In this document: positions 8,244 through 15,042 of the stretch, piece by piece
Numbering within the stretch: the stretch's first letter is position 1
Layout: every line of letters starts with the position of its first letter
Assembly: GCA_021732805.1 (NCBI GenBank)
Contig: JAKFUJ010000024.1
Location: forward strand, 1-16,830
Length of the DNA: 16,830 nt
Origin: Betaproteobacteria bacterium
GTDB taxonomy: Bacteria > Pseudomonadota > Gammaproteobacteria > Burkholderiales > SG8-41
Reading direction: 5' to 3'
Notes under the pieces: model-generated
What the model was told of the DNA's origin: nothing
The model's input: the letters and a program-made list of their open reading frames with translations, nothing else
Database searches by the model: none
Position numbers and translations under genes: made by a program

Positions 8244-8615
8244 ATGGCCAAAAAAAAATTGATGATCATCATGGTCAATACCGATCCGTCCAATGTGCCG
8301 GAGCTGGGCGCGCCTTTTTTTCAGGCAACCGTGGCCGCGGCGATGGACTATGAGGTCGAGGTGGTCCTGACCGCACGTGCCGGGGAGCTGGCGAAGAAGG
8401 GTGTAGCTGAAAACCTGTTTGTCACCGAGGGCTCCCGCAAGAGCGTTTATGATTTCATCAAGGATGCACATGAGGCGGGGGTCCGCTTTACCGTGTGCAC
8501 GCCAACGCTGGAATTGTGGGGCGATGACCTGATTCCGGAAATCGATGAAATCATCGGCGGCGCCTATGTCATCGAACAGGCGATGGACGATGATGTTGTC
8601 ACCTTCACCTACTGA
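8244..8615 (+). CDS. DsrE-family (DsrE/DsrF-like) small protein
   Basis: This 123-residue soluble protein has the DsrE-like pattern. It has a first beta strand (KKLMIIMVNTD), then PFFQATVAAAMDYEVEVVLT, LAKKGVAE, a later strand with a single cysteine (VCTPTLELWG, Cys85), and a final helix ending in VVTFTY. The family includes the sulfur-relay proteins DsrEF and TusBCD, where a cysteine carries persulfide, and many members of unknown function. Here Cys85 falls where relay members have a cysteine, but the usual second cysteine nearby is absent. Sulfur transfer is therefore only a possibility. The ATG is followed by a run of nine A bases (8250-8258). Its 3' end overlaps the phosphoribosyltransferase gene by 23 bp, so the two are probably translationally coupled. 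The exact role is unknown. Confidence 0.8.
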   Translation: MAKKKLMIIMVNTDPSNVPELGAPFFQATVAAAMDYEVEVVLTARAGELAKKGVAENLFVTEGSRKSVYDFIKDAHEAGVRFTVCTPTLELWGDDLIPEIDEIIGGAYVIEQAMDDDVVTFTY

Positions 8616-9189
8616 GGTGCAGGCAGAGCGTATTACACCGGCCGAAGCCCACGCTTTGCTGGAAGGCGCCGACCTGCTGCTGAATCCGGCGGAGGTTGCG
8701 CAGGCCGTGACGCGCGTGGCGGTTGAAATCAGTGCGGTTCTCAATGCGGAGCATCCGCTGCTGCTCGCAGTGATGCGCGGCGGCGTGGTGTTTGCCGGGC
8801 AGCTTCTGCTGCAATTGCGGTTTCCGCTGGAATTTGATTATGTCGATGTCACGCGTTATGGGCCGGCAACCAGGGGCGGCAAACCGGAGTGGCGCGTCGA
8901 TGTCAGCGTGAATGCAGTGCGCGGGCGCACGGTGCTGGTGGTTGATGACATACTCGACGAAGGCCATACCCTGGCATGCATTTGCGACCGGCTGCTGGAG
9001 GCCGGCGCGAAACGCGTATTAACGGCGGTGTTCGCCGACAAACAATTGCCGGACGAAAAGCCGGTGGTTGCCGATTTTATCGGAGTCAAAGTGCCCGATC
9101 GTTATGTTTTCGGATTTGGCATGGATGTGCGCGGCCTGTGGCGCAATCTGCCGGCGGTGTATGCGTTGCGCCGTGATCAATTGGATTGA
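8593..9189 (+). CDS. hpt: Hypoxanthine-guanine phosphoribosyltransferase
   Basis: This is a type I phosphoribosyltransferase that joins a 6-oxopurine base to PRPP, giving IMP or GMP, in cytoplasmic purine salvage. From the chosen start it has 198 residues. The PRPP-binding loop is VLVVDDILDEGHT at about 114-126, and AVMRGGVVFAGQLL near the middle is the pyrophosphate-binding loop of this family. DFIGVKVPDRYVFGFGMD near the C-terminus resembles the purine-recognition segment of Hpt enzymes (Val and the KVPDRYV/GFG stretch). I placed the start at the ATG at 8593, inside the end of the DsrE-like gene. An ATG at 8590 and a GTG at 8617 are also possible, and the alignable core begins near ITPAEAHALL. 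It is followed after 6 bp by the methylthioinosine phosphorylase. A xanthine-preferring relative cannot be excluded. Confidence 0.88.
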   Translation: MLSPSPTEVQAERITPAEAHALLEGADLLLNPAEVAQAVTRVAVEISAVLNAEHPLLLAVMRGGVVFAGQLLLQLRFPLEFDYVDVTRYGPATRGGKPEWRVDVSVNAVRGRTVLVVDDILDEGHTLACICDRLLEAGAKRVLTAVFADKQLPDEKPVVADFIGVKVPDRYVFGFGMDVRGLWRNLPAVYALRRDQLD

Positions 9190-9195
9190 TTTTTC

Positions 9196-9942
9196 ATGCT
9201 CGGCATCATCGGCGGCAGCAGTCTGAACCGGATCCCGGATCTGGTAAATCCGCGGCGGGTATCCGTCACCACGCCGTACGGTGAACCGTCAGCGGCGCTG
9301 ACCGCCGGTTCGTTGCACGGGACCGAAGTGGTGTTTCTCGCGCGTCATGGTGACAGCCATACCGTTGCGCCGCACCGGATCAATTATCGCGCCAATATCT
9401 GGGCGCTGCATGCGCAGGGGGTGCGTGCGCTGGTCGCCGTGGCAACGGTGGGCGGCATCCGCGATGACCTGGTTCCGGGCACATTGCTGACGCCGGATCA
9501 GATCATTGATTACACCCACAGCCGGGAATCGACGTTTTTTGACGGCGGGTTGCAGCCATTGCAGCATATTGATTTCACCCGCCCGTTGAGCGCCGCTGTA
9601 CGCCGCCGGTTGATGCAGGCCGGTGCAGCAGCCGGAGTGGCCATGCGTGATGGCGGTGTTTATGGCGCAACCCAGGGACCGCGTCTTGAGTCGGCTGCCG
9701 AGATCGAGCGCATGGCGCGGGATGGCGCGGATGTCGTCGGTATGACGGCCATGCCCGAGGCTGCTCTGGCGCGGGAACTCGACATGGATTATGCATTGTT
9801 GTGTGTGGTGGTCAATGCGGCGGCCGGGCGTGGCGCCAATGCCGATGGTGTGGCCATTGAGACCATCAAGGCCGTCGCTGAAGCCGCGATGCTGAAGGTC
9901 AACGTGGTGCTTGCAGGCATGGCGGAGCAGCATGGCCGTTAA
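9196..9942 (+). CDS. mtnP: S-methyl-5'-thioinosine phosphorylase-like enzyme (MTAP/PNP family)
   Basis: This 248-residue protein belongs to the trimeric purine nucleoside / methylthioadenosine phosphorylase family. Family marks are MLGIIGGSSL at the N-terminus, the phosphate-site RHG at 50-52, HRINYRANIWAL at 60-71, YGATQGPRLES at 156-166, and VGMTAMPEAALARELD at 181-196. At the base-recognition point, classical MTAPs have an Asp-Tyr-Asp motif for a 6-amino base. Here the motif is VVVNAAAG, with Asn207, as expected for 6-oxopurines. Methylthioinosine is therefore a better guess than methylthioadenosine, in line with the Pseudomonas enzyme of this type. The products would be hypoxanthine and 5-methylthioribose-1-phosphate. 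There is no Shine-Dalgarno site before the ATG, so translation may depend on coupling with the preceding gene. The 3' end overlaps def by 11 bp. The symbol mtnP is by family; specificity is inferred. Confidence 0.85.
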   Translation: MLGIIGGSSLNRIPDLVNPRRVSVTTPYGEPSAALTAGSLHGTEVVFLARHGDSHTVAPHRINYRANIWALHAQGVRALVAVATVGGIRDDLVPGTLLTPDQIIDYTHSRESTFFDGGLQPLQHIDFTRPLSAAVRRRLMQAGAAAGVAMRDGGVYGATQGPRLESAAEIERMARDGADVVGMTAMPEAALARELDMDYALLCVVVNAAAGRGANADGVAIETIKAVAEAAMLKVNVVLAGMAEQHGR

Positions 9943-10465
9943 ACCGGTTCTGCGCATGGGTGACGTGCGTTTGCTGCAGGTGTCGCAGCCGGTGGCGCAT
10001 TTTGATACACCTGAACTGCATACCCTGATCGCCGACATGGAGGACACCATGCAGGCACTGAACGGCGCAGGACTTGCGGCACCCCAGATCGGCGTTCTGC
10101 TGAGAGTGGTTATTTTCGGTATTGCCGCCAATCCGCGTTATCCCGATGCCGAGCCGGTGCCGCAGACGGTGCTTGTCAATCCGGTGATCACGATGATGGA
10201 TGCAGAAATGGAAGAGGGCTGGGAGGGCTGCCTGTCAGTGCCGGGCATGCGCGGCCTGGTGCCGCGGCATTTGCGGCTGCGTTATCAGGGCTTTGATGCC
10301 CAAGGCGCCGGGATAGACCGTACGGTGGACGGTTTTCATGCGCGGGTGGTGCAGCATGAATGCGATCATCTCGACGGCGTACTCTATCCGATGCGCATCC
10401 GCGATCTGCGCAATTTCGGGTTTACCAGCGAGTTGTTTCCGGGTGAGACGATTGAAGACGATTAA
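9932..10465 (+). CDS. def: Peptide deformylase
   Basis: Peptide deformylase removes the formyl group from the N-terminal methionine of new proteins, the step before methionine aminopeptidase. All three metal-site motifs are present: GAGLAAPQIG from residue 45, EGCLS with ligand Cys100, and QHECDHLDG with His142, Glu143 and His146. With 177 residues it is a normal length. The ATG at 9932 is preferred over one 21 bp upstream because a GGAG lies 4 bp in front of it and homologues start with a short KPVLRMGD segment. It overlaps the phosphorylase stop by 11 bp. It is not next to fmt, the usual partner of def, so it may be a second deformylase of the genome; this cannot be told from the window. 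It ends 11 bp from the end of glnD, which is on the other strand. Confidence 0.95.
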   Translation: MAVKPVLRMGDVRLLQVSQPVAHFDTPELHTLIADMEDTMQALNGAGLAAPQIGVLLRVVIFGIAANPRYPDAEPVPQTVLVNPVITMMDAEMEEGWEGCLSVPGMRGLVPRHLRLRYQGFDAQGAGIDRTVDGFHARVVQHECDHLDGVLYPMRIRDLRNFGFTSELFPGETIEDD

Positions 10466-10476
10466 ACGTGCAGACT

Positions 10477-13071
10477 TCAGACACGTAGCTGGTCGAGCAG
10501 TTCGCTTTCGAAGCGCACCACGGTTTTGGAGTTTTTAAGCGCCGCACCGCTGACCACGAAAATATCCTCGGCACGGGCGCCCAGCGTGTTGATTTTTGCC
10601 GAATGCAGATTGATGTCGAAGGCGGTCAGCATGCGCGACACCCGTGACAGCAGTCCGGGGCGGTCGCCGGCGACGATGGACAGCAGGCGATAGCTGCCGC
10701 GTTCGTCGGACTGGATCAGCACTTCCGGCGTGATCGGGAAATGGCGCAATTGCCGGCTCAGTCGCGGTTTGGTCAGCGGCGGCAGCGGCGTTTTCCGGGA
10801 AAGCTGATCCTTCAGTTCGTATTCAATGTAACTGATCAGGTCGCGGTATTCAGGCTGCCTGTTTGATGCGTCCTGAATGTGGAAGGTGTCGAGCGCATAA
10901 CCGTGGCGCGTGGTATGGATCTTGGCTTCGAAAATATCAAAGCTGATCCCTTCAAAAAAGCTGCAGATCCGCGAAAACAGCTCGTTCTGGTCGGGCAGAT
11001 AGACCAAAACCTGCAGGCCTTCGCCGATTGGCGACAGTCGCGCCTTGACCACCGGTTCGGTCGAGGTCACGCTGCGATAGAGGTGGCGGGTGTGCCAGGC
11101 GATCTCCTGCGCTTCATGGCGCAGGAAATAGGCGGTATCGAGCTGTTTCCAGAATTCCGCGTAATCCGCTTCGGGGACCGCGTACAGCCGCAGGCGCACC
11201 ATGGCGTCTTCCTGACGTGCCTGCTGGCCGTCCTGGCGAGCGCTGCGTTCGCCGCTGAGCATGCGCCGGGTTGCATGAAACAGGTCTTCCAGCAGTTTGG
11301 CTTTCCATGCATTCCAGACTTTGGGGCTGGTGCCGCGGATGTCGGCAACGGTGAGCAGGTACAGCGCAATCAGATGCCGCTCGTCACCGACACGTTCGGC
11401 GAAGCTGCGCACGGTTTCCGGATCCGTCAGGTCCTGCTTCTGCGCGGTGGCCGACATCACCAGATGCTGTTCAACCAGCCACGCCACGAGATCGGCTTCT
11501 GCTGCATTCAGACCGTGGGCTTTGCAGAAACGCAGGGCATCAGCCTTGCCCAGTTCGGAATGGTCGCCGCCGCGACCCTTGGCGATGTCGTGGAACAGGG
11601 CTGCGAGGTAGAGCAGTTCCGGTTTGTCGAACTCGCTCATCAGGCGGCTGCACAACGGGAATTCGTGGGCCAGTTCCGGCACCGCAAAACGGCGCACATT
11701 ACGCACGACTTTGAGAATATGTTCGTCTACGGTGTAGACATGGTACAGGTCGTGCTGCATTTGCCCGGTGACGCGGCCGAATGCCGGTATGTAACGGCCG
11801 AGGATGTCGAAGCGGTGCATGCGTTGCAGCTCGCGGATCATCCGTGTCGGGCTGCGCAGGATGTCCATGAACAGCGCACGCATGCGCGGGTCGCGGCGCG
11901 CCGCCGGGTTGATGCGCCGGCGTGCGCGCCACAGCGCACGCAGCGTCACCGCGCCGATGCCCTTGATGCCGTGATGCTGCTGCAGCAATGAGAATACTTC
12001 CAGTATCGCGCAGGGATCGCGTTCGAACATGGTTTCGTCGGGAGCAGACAGCAGTTCACCGCGAATCACGAATCGCGGATTGAGCGGCGTGATCACGCTG
12101 CGGTTGGCAGGCGGGGCGATGCGCAGCGCCAGATTCTGCAGCAGGATGGTGTTCAGCTGGCATACCGATTTTGCAGTCTGGTAATAACGCTGCATCAGGC
12201 GCTCGCTGGGCCGGCGATTGGCGCGGGTGGCAAAGCCGAGCTGCTTGGCCAGTGTGGTCTGGTGGTCGAACAGCAGGCGGTCCTCGTGACGCCCGGAAAG
12301 GTAATGCAGATGTATGCGCAACAATTCAAGAACGCGCTCGTGGCGGCTGATGGCGCGCGCTTCATCGCGGGTGATGAAGCCGCGGCGCGCGAGCTCAAGC
12401 CAGGTCCGTCCAAGACCCGCTGCACGCGAAATCCACAGTATGGTGTTCAGGTCACGCAGTCCGCCGGCGCTTTCCTTGATATTCGGTTCAAGGTTGGTTT
12501 CCTGGTGGCGTGAATGGCGTTCCTGCTGCTCAATGAGTTTTGCGCGCAGAAAAGCGGCGGGATCAATCGATTGCTGCACTTTCCGGTTGAACCGCCGGTA
12601 GAGATCACGATTGCCGGTGAGCAGGCGGGCCTCCAGCAGGGTTGTCTGTACGGTGATGTCTGCGGATGCCACCTCCAGGCACTCGTCCAGCGTGCGCACG
12701 CTGTGTCCGACGTCCAGCCCGATGTCCCACAGCGTGCCGACCAGCGCTTCAAGTTTTTCGCGAATTGCAGCATCGGCGGTGGCCGGCAACAGAATCAGGA
12801 TATCGACGTCGGAGTGGGGGAACAACTGGGCGCGGCCGTAACCGCCGACCGCGACCAGTGCGATGTTCACCGGCATCTGGTTGGATTTCCAGGCCAGCCG
12901 CAGATGACGGTCGGTCAGCAGCGACAGGCGGCGCAAAAGGTCGCGGCCCGGATTTCCTGTTTCGAATTTTTTCTGCAATCCGGCACGATCTGCAGCCAGA
13001 GTCGCGCGCTGCAAGTCGTGCGGTGTGCTACGGGCGGTAGTCTGCTGCGTAATGGAGGTGGCGCGGTTCAT
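10477..13071 (-). CDS. glnD: Bifunctional [protein-PII] uridylyltransferase / uridylyl-removing enzyme GlnD
   Basis: GlnD senses glutamine and adds or removes UMP on PII proteins (GlnB/GlnK), controlling glutamine synthetase and the NtrBC response. The 864-residue protein is full length. In order: a nucleotidyltransferase domain with GGYGRAQLFPHSDVD at 76-90, where Asp88 and Asp90 are the likely metal ligands; a GlnE-like helical region; an HD domain with LFHDIAKGRGGDHSELG, His494 and Asp495 being the HD pair that removes UMP; then two C-terminal ACT domains that bind glutamine (VYLPDQNELFSRI and SIVAGDRPGLLSRV mark their starts). Both activities should be intact. It lies 32 bp downstream of map on the same strand, an arrangement shared with E. 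coli, and is probably expressed from the map promoter. Confidence 0.97.
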   Translation of the reverse strand: MNRATSITQQTTARSTPHDLQRATLAADRAGLQKKFETGNPGRDLLRRLSLLTDRHLRLAWKSNQMPVNIALVAVGGYGRAQLFPHSDVDILILLPATADAAIREKLEALVGTLWDIGLDVGHSVRTLDECLEVASADITVQTTLLEARLLTGNRDLYRRFNRKVQQSIDPAAFLRAKLIEQQERHSRHQETNLEPNIKESAGGLRDLNTILWISRAAGLGRTWLELARRGFITRDEARAISRHERVLELLRIHLHYLSGRHEDRLLFDHQTTLAKQLGFATRANRRPSERLMQRYYQTAKSVCQLNTILLQNLALRIAPPANRSVITPLNPRFVIRGELLSAPDETMFERDPCAILEVFSLLQQHHGIKGIGAVTLRALWRARRRINPAARRDPRMRALFMDILRSPTRMIRELQRMHRFDILGRYIPAFGRVTGQMQHDLYHVYTVDEHILKVVRNVRRFAVPELAHEFPLCSRLMSEFDKPELLYLAALFHDIAKGRGGDHSELGKADALRFCKAHGLNAAEADLVAWLVEQHLVMSATAQKQDLTDPETVRSFAERVGDERHLIALYLLTVADIRGTSPKVWNAWKAKLLEDLFHATRRMLSGERSARQDGQQARQEDAMVRLRLYAVPEADYAEFWKQLDTAYFLRHEAQEIAWHTRHLYRSVTSTEPVVKARLSPIGEGLQVLVYLPDQNELFSRICSFFEGISFDIFEAKIHTTRHGYALDTFHIQDASNRQPEYRDLISYIEYELKDQLSRKTPLPPLTKPRLSRQLRHFPITPEVLIQSDERGSYRLLSIVAGDRPGLLSRVSRMLTAFDINLHSAKINTLGARAEDIFVVSGAALKNSKTVVRFESELLDQLRV

Positions 13072-13103
13072 GCGAGGCGGCGTTCAGCGCTGATGCCCGA
13101 TGC

Positions 13104-13895
13104 TCAGAGGGGAGGGGCAGGCGTTGCGGCGGACACGGTCAGTACTTCGTAGCCGCTGCCGGTCACCAGCACGGTGTGCTCCCACTGTGCGGACAGGCTG
13201 TGATCCTTGGTGACGATGGTCCAGCCGTCTGCCAACTGGCGAATATCAGGGCGGCCGGCATTGATCATCGGCTCTACCGTGAAAATCATGCCCGCCTCCA
13301 GACGCATGCCCATGCCGGGACGGCCGTAGTGCAGGATCTGCGGCTCCTCATGGAATTTGCGGCCGATGCCATGCCCGCAGAATTCGCGGACCACGCTGCA
13401 GCCGTTTTTTTCGGCATGCACCTGTATGGCATGTCCGATGTCGCCCAGTGTGTTGTCCGGGCGAACAGCGCGTATGCCGCGCCACATGCAGTCGTAGGTC
13501 AGGTCGATCAGCCGGCGCGCCTGTATCGAGGGCGAGCCGATACTGAACATGCGGCTGGTATCGCCATGAAAGCCGTCCTTGATGACGGTGATATCGATGT
13601 TGATGGTGTCGCCATTTTTGAGCTTTTTCTCGCCGGGTACGCCGTGGCAGACCACATGGTTGACGGAAGTGCAGATGGATTTCGGATACGGCGTATAACC
13701 CGGTGGCGTGTAGTTCAGCGGTGCCGGTATCGTGCCCTGCTCATTGACCATGTAATCGTGGCAAAGGCGGTCGAGTTCTCCGGTGGTGATGCCGGCCCTG
13801 ACGTGCGGGGTGATGAAGTCGAGCACTTCGGCGGCGAGGCGCCCGGCGACGCGCATGGCCTCGATTTCCTGCTGATTCTTGGGATTTACGGCCAT
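13104..13895 (-). CDS. map: Type I methionine aminopeptidase
   Basis: Map removes the initiator methionine from nascent proteins when the second residue is small, after deformylation. From the chosen start it has 263 residues, close to E. coli (264). The five metal ligands of the pita-bread fold are visible: Asp101 (INIDIT), Asp112 (HGDTSR), His175 (GHGIG), Glu208 (TVEPM) and Glu239 (WEHTV). The substrate His is in VVCHGVPG near 84. The frame stays open to 14003, but homologues begin MAVN, so I use the ATG at 13895; no strong Shine-Dalgarno site precedes it. It is the first gene of the map-glnD unit and divergent from rpsB, the common proteobacterial layout. Confidence 0.96.
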   Translation of the reverse strand: MAVNPKNQQEIEAMRVAGRLAAEVLDFITPHVRAGITTGELDRLCHDYMVNEQGTIPAPLNYTPPGYTPYPKSICTSVNHVVCHGVPGEKKLKNGDTINIDITVIKDGFHGDTSRMFSIGSPSIQARRLIDLTYDCMWRGIRAVRPDNTLGDIGHAIQVHAEKNGCSVVREFCGHGIGRKFHEEPQILHYGRPGMGMRLEAGMIFTVEPMINAGRPDIRQLADGWTIVTKDHSLSAQWEHTVLVTGSGYEVLTVSAATPAPPL

Positions 13896-13956
13896 GAAAG
13901 CGGGTTTTGTGCGCGCAATTTTGCGGCGCAGGATGAGTTGTTGCGTAAAAGCGGCG

Positions 13957-13985
13957 ATTCTAACAGGTTGTAACCATTCAAAAAA
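13957..13985 (-). promoter_or_regulatory. Candidate extended -10 promoter for map-glnD
   Basis: Read on the minus strand, TAGAAT (13962-13957) is preceded by TGT, making an extended -10. The -35 position 17 bp upstream is only a T run (13985-13980). Transcription would start near 13950, giving a leader of about 55 nt before the map ATG. The sequence match is seen directly; use in the cell is inferred from its position. Confidence 0.45.
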
Positions 13986-14045
13986 TTCAGGTTTCAGGGG
14001 CAAGTAAGGCAGGTTGGCGGCGCGGGTTGCGGCATGGCGTACGGC

Positions 14046-14075
14046 TTGAGGTAGAAGCGCTTTGCGTGCTAAAAT
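14046..14075 (+). promoter_or_regulatory. Promoter of the rpsB-tsf-pyrH-frr operon
   Basis: TTGAGG (14046-14051) and TAAAAT (14070-14075) are separated by 18 bp, and a TG one base upstream of the -10 makes it an extended -10 box. This is the best sigma-70 match in the intergenic region and is placed as expected for a highly expressed ribosomal-protein operon. The start point would be near 14082, leaving a leader of about 138 nt. Confidence 0.7.
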
Positions 14076-14081
14076 AAGGAG

Positions 14082-14219
14082 TTAGCTGGGTTCTGTGGCT
14101 GCACGTTTTGCACGGCCGGGACCGGCAACTACCCCACACACCTGTCGACGTTAAGGGTGCCCGGATTTCCGGGTCGCAATGGACAGGTGGCGGATTAACC
14201 CTAACTGGAGAATTGCACC
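14082..14219 (+). promoter_or_regulatory. Structured rpsB 5' leader, possible S2 autoregulatory element
   Basis: The leader is long for its operon and rich in pairing. An outer stem of 8 perfect pairs joins CACCTGTC (14139-14146) to GACAGGTG (14182-14189). Inside it lies a hairpin, CCCGG-ATTT-CCGGG (14160-14173). An unpaired AGGGT (14154-14158) in the loop can pair with ACCCT (14198-14202) downstream of the outer stem, a possible pseudoknot ending 4 nt before the Shine-Dalgarno GGAG (14207-14210). A weaker hairpin lies at 14115-14126. In E. coli the rpsB leader (catalogued earlier as t44 RNA, between map and rpsB) is the target of S2 feedback. That this leader does the same is inference; I could not align the two. 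Confidence 0.5.
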
Positions 14220-14972
14220 ATGTCAGTCACCATGCGCGAAATGCTTGAGGCCGGCGTACATTTCGGCCATCAAACGCGTTACTGGAATCCGAAAATGGCG
14301 CCGTACATTTTCGGTCATCGCAACAAGATCCACATCGTCAATCTGGAAAAGACGATGGTTCTGTACCACGATGCACTGAAATTCGTGCGCCAGCTGACCT
14401 CGAACAAGGGCAGCATCCTGTTCGTCGGCACCAAACGCCAGGCTCGCGAGATTGTGCGCGAAGAAGCCCAGCGTTGCGGCTCCCCTTACGTGGATTACCG
14501 CTGGCTCGGTGGCATGCTGACCAACTATAAGACGGTCAAAGGCTCGATACAGCGACTGAAGGACATGCTGGTCATGCGCGAAGACGGCTCGTTCGAGAAG
14601 CTGTCGAAGAAGGAGGCCCTGCAGTACGAGCGCGAAATTACCAAACTTGAGCGCAGCCTCGGCGGCATCAAGGACATGAACAGCCTGCCGGATGCGCTGT
14701 TTGTGATTGATGTCGGCTATCAGAAGGGCGCAATTTCGGAAGCGAAAAAACTCGGCATTCCGGTCATCGGCGTGGTCGATACCAATCATTCTCCGGACGG
14801 CGTGGATTATGTGATTCCGGGCAACGACGATTCGAATCGCGCAATCAAGCTTTATGCGCGCGGCATCGCTGATGCCGTGCTTGAAGGGCGCAGCACCAGT
14901 ATCCAGGAGATCGTCAAAGGCGGGTCCGACGAGTTTGTGGAAGTCGAAGACGGCGAAACCGCCGCGTCCTGA
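14220..14972 (+). CDS. rpsB: 30S ribosomal protein S2
   Basis: S2 binds late to the 30S subunit on the solvent side, between head and body, and is needed for S1 to join. At 250 residues it is the usual length. The family signatures are plain: MREMLEAGVHFGHQTRYWNPKM at the N-terminus (only the first part is needed for recognition), IHIVNLEKT, LFVGTKRQA, YRWLGGMLTN, LPDALFVIDV and IPVIGVVDTN. The start is fixed by GGAG at 14207-14210, 9 bp upstream. It is the first gene of the operon, divergent from map, and is separated from tsf by a terminator-like hairpin. Confidence 0.99.
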   Translation: MSVTMREMLEAGVHFGHQTRYWNPKMAPYIFGHRNKIHIVNLEKTMVLYHDALKFVRQLTSNKGSILFVGTKRQAREIVREEAQRCGSPYVDYRWLGGMLTNYKTVKGSIQRLKDMLVMREDGSFEKLSKKEALQYEREITKLERSLGGIKDMNSLPDALFVIDVGYQKGAISEAKKLGIPVIGVVDTNHSPDGVDYVIPGNDDSNRAIKLYARGIADAVLEGRSTSIQEIVKGGSDEFVEVEDGETAAS

Positions 14973-14992
14973 CCGGGCTTCACGACATATTC

Positions 14993-15017
14993 AAGGGGCG
15001 AGCAGCCCCTTTTTTTT
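14993..15017 (+). terminator. Intrinsic terminator/attenuator between rpsB and tsf
   Basis: AAGGGGC (14993-14999), a 5-nt loop and GCCCCTT (15005-15011) form a 7-bp stem, with eight T bases at 15010-15017. This is a textbook Rho-independent terminator, located 20 bp after the rpsB stop and 25 bp before the tsf ATG. As tsf and pyrH have no other clear promoter, it probably terminates only part of the transcripts and sets a higher S2 than EF-Ts mRNA level. Confidence 0.85.
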
Positions 15018-15042
15018 AATTGGCGCAAGAGGAATTGCAGTA

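Noticed and set aside
8545..8592. A longer N-terminus for the phosphoribosyltransferase, starting at 8545.
   Set aside because: It would add 16 Ser/Arg-rich residues that are only the shifted frame of the DsrE-like gene; the ATG at 8593 is closer to the family start.
9911..9931. An earlier ATG for the deformylase.
   Set aside because: The GGAG at 9924-9927 is correctly placed for the ATG at 9932, and the extra seven residues are not family-like.
10466..10486. Hairpin ACGTG...CACGT between def and glnD as a two-way terminator.
   Set aside because: The arms are only 5 bp with an 11-nt loop, and there is no T tract on the plus strand and only TTTAAT on the other.
13896..14003. A 36-residue N-terminal extension of Map.
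   Set aside because: It runs through the candidate map promoter, and family members start at MAVN; the extension shows no signal peptide or domain.
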